DNA of 64,000 nt, from assembly GCA_024362935.1 (NCBI GenBank), contig JANCRA010000030.1:10797953-10861952 (forward strand). The letters are read 5' to 3'. This document shows, piece by piece, positions 14,101 through 26,100 of the stretch. A program made the translations under genes and the position numbers. This DNA is from Setophaga petechia (taxonomy: Eukaryota > Chordata > Aves > Passeriformes > Parulidae). A model generated the notes under the pieces. It made no database searches, was not told the origin of the DNA, and saw nothing but the letters and a program-made list of their open reading frames with translations. Numbering within the stretch: the stretch's first letter is position 1; every line of letters starts with the position of its first letter.

Positions 14101-17100
14101 TCCTATGGTTTTTCATATTCGTTGTCCAACACTACTAATGGTACTCAGCAAATGCATTAGAAATGAATTAGTTTTATAGAAATAATCTCAGTGTTTTGGA
14201 GATTATAACACTGAGATTTTGGTATTTTTAACTATTTTTATCAGCAAGTCAGTGTACAAAGAGGCAATCCAAGTCTTTGTTCTGTGGATGCTATGTTCTT
14301 GTTGCCTCAGTCATAATCAGAGACTGTACCTGGAGCTGTGCTTATAAGCCCCTTCTCCATTTCTTTTGGGACTGTTTAGATATCTGGCAGTTAAGATGTA
14401 GATGCCATGCTCGTGTCACACCATTGCATGGCTCATTATGAGGTGAGGAAAAAAATGTTAAACCAGAGCAATCTAAATTATTAATGCTCATTATTTTATC
14501 ACAATGTGTAGTGGCACTGACTAAAAATAAAACAGTAATTAATTATTGAAGAACTTCTAAAATAGTCAAACAGCTTTGACCTTGTCTTTATAAAAAAATA
14601 TATAGCAGTACGTAATGTAGTATTTACACTGTTCTAATCCTGCGGTTTCTTTTATGGCACATGGCAACAGTGCACTACTCCACATGAATCTTTTTTCTGA
14701 AAGTGATTTCAGATGAACTATCAGAAGCATGTCAAAGTAGAATTTGCTACTACTTTTTTGTGACAAGTGCTTTTTTGTCAGGTAGTAACCTTTTCAAAAT
14801 TTTAACTAGGGTATTTTCCCATGAAAAAGTGAGAGCACCCTGACTTTTAAGGTAGGTGGTTTTGATAAAATTGTCTTTAGGAGTCGTAGAATCACAGAAA
14901 GCGTTGGGTTGGAAGGGATCTTAAAGTTTGTTTCATTCCACCTCCTTTCCACAGGGATGGACATCTTCCACTAGACCAGGTTGCTCCAAGCCCCATCCAG
15001 CCTGGTCTTTGACACTTTCAGGAATGAGGCATCTACCAAGAGAAACCAACAAAAAAACCACAACCAGAAAACAGTGTGAACAAAGTTAATAGTGAAGCTG
15101 CTGAGACTAGTAAGGCTGTAATAAGTCTGTGATAAGAGAGAATACTGGTCTACTACTTTTTGAGAAAGGGAGACTTTCAACAGATTAATAGAAGATATTT
15201 ATTATTTTTCTTGTATTTCACTCCTGTTTTCATTGCACAGGTTGGCTGTGATCAGGTGCAGGCTTTGCTGCACTGTCTTTGGCAATTCTGTGAAAATAAT
15301 GCTTTGTAGCAAAATGTTTTAGAGACTTATAGACTCAAGAGACTCAGTGCTTACTTGCTCAAGTTTCTTTCATTGTGAGTATTTCTATGGAGAAACAATA
15401 CAGGGGTTGTTTGGTTTTGAAAGTGTGGCAGTTGCATTATTGGGTAGTTCTAAAAGTTTGTTGATGTCCTTTGGAATATTTTGCAAATAGCCATGAAATA
15501 AATTGAGTGCAGTTCTCCTGCATTACTCTATTTCAGTTAGCTCTGAGTTCAGAGATCTGTGACTCTCTATCTTTTTTCTGAAGAAGACATGTGTTGTCCA
15601 CACAGGGAAGTGCGCCGAACATATACCAGAACTGGTGTGTGTTTGGGTTTTTTGTTCCAAATGTGGGACCATAGGTGAAACTGAGTTCTTTGCCTGTTAC
15701 TTTGTTATCACATAGATGAGTTGATCTCTGATGTGATTTCACATCATCAAATCATGCTTGTGGCAGAACTCCTAAGACTCTTAATAAGGGCTGTATAATA
15801 TCCTGTTACTATTCCACCACTCACTTCCTTTTGCTCCTGTCTACAGCACAAGTGTCCCATACAAAGTACAGAGCAGATACTTACTCCTTTTTTAATTACA
15901 CAAGCACATTATCAGATGCTAGATCAAAAAACTTGTAATAATTTCATATGTTTACACAGTGTCAAACTCCTTCAGATGTCATGAATTGTAGCAGTTCAGT
16001 CTTGAGCAAAGGTAAATATTTAGATTACTTGAATTGTAAGATTTTTCTCAAAGTCCTTTATCTTATACTTGTATTATAAATGATGGGTTTGTCTTAGCAA
16101 AGTAACATGAGAAAAATATGTGGGGCTAGAGTATCTTAGACATTCACGGGGTATTTTTTGCTTTCTTTCTGTGTTTCTACTACAGCGTGTATGTAAAATT
16201 CACTAGCTAAACAAACTCTGACTGTATTTTTGATATTCCAATAAAAATGTTGCCCACTGCATATTAGCATAAAATAATGTAAATGTATCAATAATATTAC
16301 TTACCAGATGGTTTATCAGTTGAAGTTGGAATACTAGTAACTGCAGGCATGGTTGGTAAGGTGGGTGGCAGAACCTTTAAGTTCTGATCACTTTGAATCT
16401 CATTAGTAGATATCTGGTTATTAATGCGATTGTAAGTAGGAGGCTGGTACACTTTAATTGGTGGTTGTGGAGTTTGTGGCAGTGGCTTTACGGATGGCAT
16501 TCTCTGACAGTGCTCTTCCAGCTGGGCAATTATTATTGTCTGATTATTGGCGATTGACATCAGATGTTGGTACTTGTGCTCTAAGTCTTTGTATTTGTTT
16601 GCAAGCTGCAACATGTCTGCAGTTTGGTTCAAAATCTTATTTTCAAGTTGAGAAAGTTCCAAGGCGTTATCACGTTTTCGGATAATTTCATGTAATAGCT
16701 GCATGTAGAGTTGTGTGACTCGAGAATTCATATTTCTGCTCTCTTTCCTTAACAGTTTAACTTCATTAACAATTCCACCATCCACCTCTACCAGTTGCTG
16801 GAGAGTTTCTATTTGTCTCTTTTGTTTAAGAAGTTCATTGTTAAGTAACTGTAATTCTTGTTTATTTACCCTGTTTTCAAGCAGAACTTCAGGCTCCTTA
16901 GAATTAACACAAATGGCACCTGTCACTCTCTGCTGAGGTACAATAAAGGTGTAAGTGCATTTGTCCTGTGTGTCACTGGAACGCTTATATCTGTTCATAT
17001 AAATGAATTCTTGAGCTTTTTCCTGGTCATTGCCTTCAAATTCCTGTGTTTCACTTGTAGTAACTCCCACAACAGTTACTAGTATTAAACAGATGAATCT

Positions 17101-20100
17101 TGTTGTCATCATGATCCTCTAGTTCTGGTCAAATATTCTTCTGCAAAGAATTTAGTAAAATCTGTTTTAAAATAAATTTAAGAGTAATGAGTAGGAAATA
17201 AGTGTGAATTTACAAATTATCATCTCTTCTAAAACTCACAAAACAGTACATAATAACTATTTGTACAAATGAGGTCCAGCATCAGCTCGTGTTGATTAAA
17301 GGGGACATCACGAGGAGTAGTTGTATCTTTCTATGGTGAGAACTGTAGTTATTAGTTGCTAGTTCATCTAAAGCCTGCCAAGAACCATAAGAAAGTAAGC
17401 AATAAATACAAAGATTTTAAGATTCCTTTCTTCTAGGCAAATACCACAAAAATTTCCAAGATTGGCATTTTCATTTAAATATTAATTACACTTTCCATTT
17501 TTTACAGTTACAAATAGAACCTTTAAATGTAAACATAATGTAAGTTAATATATGTATTAATGCTGCTAAAAGTTCTAAAAATATCAAACTGTTAATTTGC
17601 AGTATTTTAGAACTGCATATACATTGAAAAACATACAGCTTAGGTGACATGTAACAATTTTACTTTATTCAGCAGTATTGACTCTCCATTGCTTAAAAAA
17701 AAGGAAAAACTTATTTTACATTGGTCCTTAATAACTGTAAGTTAAAATCTCTACTACTCAGATATAATAGGCAGTAAAATCTGTTCTTTTTCTAGACTAG
17801 TAGAATTTACAACTGAATCGTTTACTGTGACTCTCACTGGAGCACTGTCTCTAAACTCAGCCTAGTCATCTCACTTGCGAGTCCCTTCTTGAAAGGGGAG
17901 AAATAGCTGCATATGTGCATGGTGATTTAAATCAGCTGCTGGTGTCTGCTGGCATACTGCAACAGTTGCCCTTTGGTGAAATTGCCCTAACTTAGTTCTC
18001 CGTGCAGATTCATATTCAAGGTGGACAGCTGAGGCCCTCACAATCTCTCAAAACATAAATCAATACCAGAACTTTGTGGGCAACAGTAGACTTGGAAATA
18101 TGGGCTTAGCATTGTCACTGCTGCCAGAAATACCCTGTCACAAACCACTCTCTTGTCAGCTACTTGATAAGCACTTTGATGTCATGTATTTCTAAAACCT
18201 TTTCATTGTTGATTTTTAATGCTCATGTGTATATGCCACCTAGTTTTCTTAAATAAAACTAATGAAAAATGCAGTACTGGAGTTTTTTCAGTGTATAAAG
18301 TCAGATACTTTTTAACCAGGGTAGTGTTGCCTTAGTGTCATTTCTTTGCTTCTAAAATATTTCTCATGGAATAATCATTGAGTATTTAAGTATCTATCAC
18401 CTTACTGTTTGCTCATCTTTGGTACATTAGTTTTTTTAAATTGCATTAAATGGTGATAGTAACAGCTGTGAGAAACTGGAGTGAGTCCAGCTGAGTACAC
18501 CCAGCATGGCTAGCTGGAGGCTGGCAGACATGATGAATGAATAATAGCAGAAAGAGAGAGGTTTGTGTAGCCTCCAGGTGAGAAGGTAAAGAAAGACACA
18601 TGTTCAGCTACTTAAAGGGTGTTTGTAAAGAAGATAAATTCCTTTTGGAAGTGCACAGTGAAAGTATATGGTGGATACAAATTACCTCAGGAAAAAACTG
18701 GGTTTTATTTGAACTACATTGTGAGGGTGACTGAGGACTGAAGCAGTCACCCAAATAGGTGGTAGAATCTCCATTCCTAGAAGTATATGAAGTTCTGATT
18801 TAGGTAAGGCTATGAGCAGTCTGATCTAGTGCTGGAACTAGACTTGCTCTGTAAGACGAAGATAAGGTCCCATCCAATCTAAACTGTTTTATGATTCTAG
18901 GCAGCTGCGGACTTTAAGAGTTTTTTTGTCAAGCTAATGCTGGATATGCATCCTTTATTAGTCATACTGACAAAAGATAGGGTTGTCATTTGTATTTTTC
19001 TGGTTTTGTGAAATAAACAATAGATGTTTCTGCAAATGATTCAAACAAAGTAACGAGAACTTAATTCTTCCTCAAATTTTTGGTTATATACTTTTGCCTC
19101 AGTTTATTATTTGGAATAAACTCGTTTTAATTTTGCAAGTAGAAAGGAGTTGTTCTGTACAGAACTTTTCAAAAATCTTGAAAACATGACAGATGAAAAT
19201 CCGGAGTTTGACATGGTTTCTGCAAGTAAAGCAATGCTATTTGGAGTCTTGGAAAATAGGGAACATAAATTCACCCCAGACAGCTTTAACTTGCATAATC
19301 AGCATTTGCACAGCAGGTCACACTTGGAAAACCTGGCAGTTTTCCAGGCCTCATGTTCCTGCACAGATGACTGGTTTTGCAAATGTTTCTTGCGTATAGG
19401 TGTAAAATAGTTTTATTTTTCTGTTGGAATTCTAATATCCTTCCCCCCCTCCCCAAACCTGTACTTACTGTGACTACTGAAAAGAAGCTCTTTTTTTCCT
19501 CAGAGTTCACTTCTGTCTGTTACAGCATCTCACATCAGCATCTCTTTGCTTTGAGTATGGTTTTGGGGGGCCCATACTTTTCTGAGCTGAAGAAAGAGCA
19601 ACATGTAGCAGATTCTTCTCCTGATTTTTTTAAGAACTGTGTAAGAAAGTAATGGCCCAGAGTTCATCAGCCTCATTATAACACAGCATCTTAACGATCA
19701 TCTAGTCCCACTGCCTGACCATGTGAGTGACCCCTCTCTAGGAAGCCTATTCTAGGGTTTGACCAGTGGTTGCAGATGGCAGGCCACCAGTGAATGACAT
19801 CAGCATAATCAGACTGTCCTGAAATGTTTCTCTGTCATGATCTTTCCTGCATGTCACCTTTTCTAAGATGTTCTTCTTTTAAGAAAAATCAGTGGAAGGA
19901 AAGTGACATTGGTTAGAGAATGCCCCAATACAAAGAGAAACAAGAATCATACTGTCATCTGCTGTCCTCCTTCCTGCAGTCTGTATATGATAATTTTGTA
20001 AGTCTCTCACTGTTTGTACTTGTTTGGTTAAAAAAAAATGTGTTTATTATGAGGCCTATTTGTTGCATATTGGGAAGGACTACATGAATAAATGGCATTC

Positions 20101-23100
20101 CTTCCTTTCTGCAGTTGGATTAAAATGAAGTTCACAACATGGTCATTTGAGCAACTCTCCATGATTCATCTTTCAGGGACAAAAAAGCTTTCTGGAATAG
20201 AGAAAGTAGGGAGGGAAGCCAGAGAGACCATTATAAGGAAGGATTTAAGGCTTTTTTAATATCTTCCTCTTTGAGTAGCAGAACATCAGGTTCTTAGGAC
20301 ATTACAATTCCTTCCCAGATGAGAGGAAGATCATATCTGACGTTAATATGACCATATCTGATCATATTAACTTCCAGTTTTCTCCTGTGCCCTGTAATTG
20401 CTGGTGCTCCTTGCACTTGACTGCTGCCATTGCTTGCTGACCACGCGGTTCTTCCTGTTTGTCTGGCTCCTTCCCCTTGCCCTCTGCCAGTAGCTCTTCT
20501 GCAGGGGACTGGGTGGAAACCATGTCACTAGGGCCATATTTGTTCCCAGTGCAAAATTCCACTTGGGCAGCTGTAGACTTTTCAATCTAAAAGCATGCTT
20601 GCAGGTTTGAGGGAAATTTTCATAATTACTGGAGATAGAGCATTGTTTGTCTCTTATCCTCATGCATACTGACAAAACTTTAACACACAAGCATACAGGT
20701 GAATGAAGCACACTTAAAAAGTAATTATTTTGGTTAAGCATCAATTTGAAGTAATTTCATTATTTTATTTCTAGATTCTGTTCAAGATGCATACTCGCAA
20801 AAGCACTTTTCATAGCAATTGAGTTGGAGCAAACTTGCCCTAGTACAGATGTACCTCAGTTTTTGTGTATCTACCCTACTTGGCAGTATATTTCACTTTT
20901 TATTGAGGCCAAATACTTTTTTTTCTCCTGTTTGTCTTTTAACAGTATAACTGCATTTGTATGAAAATATTTGGCAGCATTGTTGTGTGGCATATAATTG
21001 TAGCAGCTTTATACTCCTAGCCAGCACAAGTGCTTTAGTTAAAATTTTGGCTTGTATACCAAACCAGATGTTTGCCTATATATGTATATAATTGGAAGTA
21101 GGTGGTTTGCTTATTAATTTTTTACCCAAGTAAGGATATTTCCATGATCTGGTGACAAAAGAGGAAATAAATTTTCTGAAAGGGATATTGGATGTTTCAG
21201 CACTTGATTGCTTTTTCTGTCCTTTAGAGAGAAAATGATAATAAAATCTTACTTTGGCTTTGCTTTGAAACATTTTTCTGTCCTGTATTCTGTCTTGTTT
21301 ATATGCAGCTTTTCATTAGTCAAAATGTGTCGCCTTTTGATTTTTACAAATATACTGAAATTTATGTACTTCAACAGGATTTTAGTATTTAACAATATTA
21401 AGTTGTACAATGTTTATAACATATTGTTTAATTGCTATTGTGATCCTAAAATTATAAAGGTAAAAATATTTCTACATGAAAAAATTACCATTTGGTAGAT
21501 GTTAATTTCTGTTTTCAATCAGTTTGCCTTAAGAGGGAGCAGTAAAGGTATCAATGTCAGCACAATGGTCTTTTTGGGTTTCAGCTACTTACAATTTGCA
21601 TAATATTGGATAATCCAATGTGTATACCTTTTTTCATTATTTGTTGGTTTTGATGCCATGCCTAGGAGGATCTCATTCTCACTAAAGAGACAGGCTAACT
21701 GTCTCAGGTTTTATGAAGTATTTTGCCTGTGGGATTCTGTGTACAAGTGAAGATCTGTCTCCATGAGATGAAAAATATGACTTAAAATAATAATCATAGA
21801 ATCATTAAGCTTATCTGAAAATGCTGCCAGTAGCTTTTCAATGCTATGGCTGGTTTTTGTTGAATGAAATTTGTTCATAAAAGAGACACTTGCCATATTA
21901 CTTTGGAAAGAAATGTGTATATGAAAACCTGAGTGTATGGTGTCAACACTCTCTCATCTCAAGTGGTATTGCAATGTTGAGTCTTTCAGCCATTGAGAGA
22001 TTGGCATTTTGTGTCTAGGAGTTTATACTATGTCCTTTTTATATCTTTGCTTTTCAGTGTCCTGCAAAAAGTAAGAGCAGGAGGACTACTGGATGGTGGC
22101 TGAGCACTGAACTTTATGATGTGTTGCTTAACATTACAAGTCAGTTTAAGGAGGAAAGGTTTTGATACTTAAGACATTACCTGTACTATAGCATTTTGGA
22201 AAAGTACAAAAGCAAAATAATGAGCTGTGTGAATCACGTGTGGAACACCTTAACTAAGACAAATACGAAAAATCATTACCTGGATGTCATACCAGAATAG
22301 AAGTTTTGTATCTTAAATTGCATCACTGTGGCTTATTTCTACAGATAAGGAAAATAACAGATCCCAGTAGGTAAAAGTAATAGAATTGCTTCTTGCTGCT
22401 GCTCTTGTATTTCTATGTATAGTAAACTGCAACAAAGCCAGAGAAACATAGGTGTGACATGGTGATGCATTGATCCATGGACAGCAGCTTTCGAACGTGT
22501 GACACATGGCACTCTCACTACCCTTGCAGACTGCTTTACAGAGAAGGCAATTTTCTCTGCTAAAACTCAGACGTTATAACAAGAGCATTTCTGGGGACTT
22601 GAGTAGCTATTTGGATTGCAGTATAGTTGAGTTTGCTGCAAAGATAAAAAACGCTACTGGTTCGTTTGTAGAAGTGGTAATGAGAACCTGGTATATGAAG
22701 AACACAGCAGCCAACTTTAACAAGTTAGAAAAGATTTTTAGTGGCTTGTATGCTGCAGCTGAGGAACTAAGGATGCATTAATAGTTTACTGGGCTATGAT
22801 AATTATTGTAAACAAGGTGATGCAGTACGTTTCCTACATGACTTCCTCTTACGTGGAATGCTCAGAAACTAAACTAAAGCAGGATTCTCCATTTAAGTCA
22901 TTGCATCTTAGGGACAATAATCACTGGCACTCAGCCTCCCTGAAAAGGCTCCCAGAGTATTACATACCTTAGAAGTTAATTTCAGGATTGTGTGGTTAAT
23001 TTCTTATAGTATTTCACTCCATTTTCTGTGTAGGGCTTTATTTTTGTGGTGTGGGTTGGGGTTTTTTTCTAATAGGTGACTTCCGTTTAATTAAAGAGTG

Positions 23101-26100
23101 GATAGGCAAGGTCCAACACTCACCATTTATTTCCATCTCTACAAATTGCTCTGACTGAGGAAGGGGGTACAGTCTAGAGGTTGGATTGTTTAAGAGTTCA
23201 TGTAGGTCCAGCATGCCAGAACTGAATGCACTGTAATTACTCTCACACATCAAAGCCTTTTAGAATACCCAGATAGGTGAAAAACACATACATAAAAAGG
23301 ATAACACACAGTTTTGCATAACACTCGTATTTTCTAAAATGGTTGCTTTGACTATGAAGAAAAAAATGATACCATACATACAAATGAGCTCATTCAGCTG
23401 TGCTAAACCACTGTTAATCACTGGGTTTTGTGCTGGTGATATTTAATGAAACAAGGCCAGGAGTCCTTTTGATGGGCTGTCTTTTCCTCTGTACCTCTGA
23501 TATGCCATCCTCTGTGCAGAATCCTCAGGCACTGAGGCATATAAAGGAGGCATGTTCACAAAAGGCAGAGTGTTAACTAAGACAGCATTTATTCTCTAGA
23601 AGATAAACTGCTGTATTTTATTGTGAATTCATACATAATTTGATAGCTGTGCATTCTAAAGAAGAAACATGAATAGCTAGCAACACATCTTCACTGTTCA
23701 ATACTTTTGTCTTTGATAATGAAAGGTATTTTTATATTATTGCAGTTTTACATTTTTATTGCATTATAAAAGCAAATGAAGCAAGGGTGTCAAAAATGTA
23801 AAATCCTGCTATGAAAAGATCAGAAGGCTTGGTTTTGCATTTTTTTAAAACAAATCTTAGGTTTTTGCTTCTACAGAATCCTTTGATAGCCAGTGTTTGT
23901 GGACTTACAGTTAGCTGGCATGTTCCAGGCACCAAGCCAGTAATATGATCTGGATTTCACAACGCCATTGTGATAAGACAGACAAGCATGAATTTTTTGA
24001 ATCTGCTTGCTTTCCTACTCCCTGTCCCTTGTCTTAGAGGTCATGCTCTGTTTTTTACTCCTTTATATATTTTCTTCCATGGAATTATGTTAAATTATCC
24101 TGTCAATTTTTACCTCTCAAAGGTAATCTTAAAACTCAATGTGTAATTTGCTCTTTTCGAAGAGGAGGGACGTCCACTGCTGCAGGGTTTCTTTTAGAAT
24201 AAGCTCACGTCTTAGCTTTTCGATGAAAAGAATTGCTGTGAAAAATCTAGTGATTTTTTGGTTTTTGTTTTGTTAAAGGAAACAGCAATTCACGGTGAAA
24301 ATACAGCACAGTAATGTGTAGACCACATTTTTCCATGTATTGGAAAAAACCTTTAAAGCTGGGCTCTAAGTTTTTAACTAAATACGTAGGAAAGGGCTGA
24401 CACATAGTAGCACGCAGTGCTAGTTATGAAAACATGATACTGAACTGAATTGAAAAATTTAACTCCAAACTTAAGGGGGGAATCACTTTTGCAATTTTAC
24501 CACTAGTTAGTTCCAGTGTAAAAAGTGCCACACTGGCATTAACCAATTAATTCCTGTAAGACACTTCTGTTAGAATACATTCTCTTGTCAGATTTTCTGC
24601 CCACTTAAAACTGAAATTTTAGTTTAAGCACCAGTTCAGTTTTCTTATAAGGTAATACTTTTTCTAATGAGGGGATTGGATGATTAAACAGCACATCAGA
24701 GCGAAAGTGTCTTCATGAGGTCTTGGAAAACTTTTGTTTTGAAATACTATCAGTTGCTGCAAGAAACTGCAGAAGTTTATGTATTTATTGTTGCCATGTA
24801 ACTTTCTTCAAGTTTTGGCAAAAACTTTAGTTACAAGCAGTACAAATATTCTTCTTGATTACCAAGAATTTTAGTTGTTTGTGGATTGTTCTTTGTGCTT
24901 TACTAAAGTTCTGTCATAGATGTGGAATGTAATTACTGAAAGAAAGCACTGCTTTTGTTGTTGCTTCCCTTAACAGTGGCCTCACCTTATTTTCACTTAA
25001 TCCAATCACTACCAGAAAGTGCTCATACTGTGTGAGCTCATATGTGTGCATGCACATTGTCCGTAACAGCCTTTAAAGAGATTCATATTTAATAAATGTG
25101 ACTCATTTTACCCATGAAAAATAAGTTAGACCATGTAATACTTTGATGTCTACATGAATGTAATCATAAATTCTAGTTTCTTTTTTAAATTAAGTTTTTG
25201 TTAAATCCTTCAAATATTTCCTTTATAGACTGTTCAAGTATCAGAAAGTTTGTATCTCCCTAATCAGACCTGAGTGTAAAAAAGACTGAATGGAGGTTTC
25301 AAAATCTTGAAGACAGATAGTCGTTTAGAAAATAGTACGTCCTAGAAAAATTCCTGGATGGCAAGTTTAAGGAAGTGTGAAGATCAAAGTTACGCGCAAA
25401 AATACGATTTAAAAAAAAAAAAATCGTACTCTTGAAAATAATACCAAGGCTTTCACTGCGTGGCACATAATGTCTCAGCTATATTTACAACTTTTATTTT
25501 AATATCTGACGGATTTTTGTTTAGGCTCGGGTTTGGTTGTTTTTTTTTTTTTTTTTTTTTGTTCTTTTGAAGTCAAAAAGCAGCCTTGCTGCTTTATCTT
25601 ATGGAGCAGTCCTACTCTGATAAGCTCGCACTGGCTCCCTTCGTGCAGCGGGAGCGCTGAGCCGCGCGTTCGGAGCCCGCCCGGCAGTGCCCGCCCGGCT
25701 GTGCCCGCCCTTACCGCGGCCGCTCGGCCTCCTCGCGGCGCTCCTCGGCCGCTCCCGTCAGCAGCTGCCGCCGCGGCCCGACCGCGGTGACATCGCCTCG
25801 GCGACCCGCAGTCCGCGTGCGCCGTGCTGGGACCAGACGGGACGTACTGGGGATTCTTTTCCTCTTCTGCAATTCTTTTTTCCTCTTCTGCGTTTTTCTT
25901 GCTCAAGACCGTTCTGGGCTGCGTCCCGCGTCCGAAGCGGTACGTTCCCGCGGGGCGCTCGGCGCTCCCGGCCGTCCCTTCAGGCAGCCCGGAGCTGCCT
26001 CATTTGAACCCCTGCTCTTTGTGGCAGGCTTATCCTGGTCGGGAAAGGGGGAGAGAAGGCAAAACGGCGGCGAGCTGCCGGGCGCTGGTTGGACGGGCGG

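Larger units (their letters stand above)
13177..16304 (-). other. ANGPTL2: ANGPTL2 intron between coding exons 1 and 2
   Basis: 3128 bases separating the coiled-coil exon from the fibrinogen-like exons. It holds the hairpin at 14184-14218 and the CR1 fragment at 14886-15035; the remainder shows nothing recognisable. Confidence 0.9.
17141..25714 (-). other. ANGPTL2: Putative ANGPTL2 5' intron
   Basis: Region between the 5'UTR acceptor at 17141 and the candidate donor at 25714. It carries two CR1 fragments (18460-18900, 19676-19790), the hairpin at 20342-20371 and the inverted repeat at 25403. The extent as a single intron is inferred. Confidence 0.45.

Noticed and set aside
19150..19410. 86-aa open frame on + (begins with TTG)
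   Set aside because: Has no ATG at its listed start, no splice sites flanking it, and no recognisable protein; overlapping frames are also open.
22506..22781. 91-aa ATG open frame on + in the giant intron
   Set aside because: The composition looks plausible, but there is no recognised family, no splice or polyA context and no supporting neighbour. It is the length expected by chance in 64 kb.
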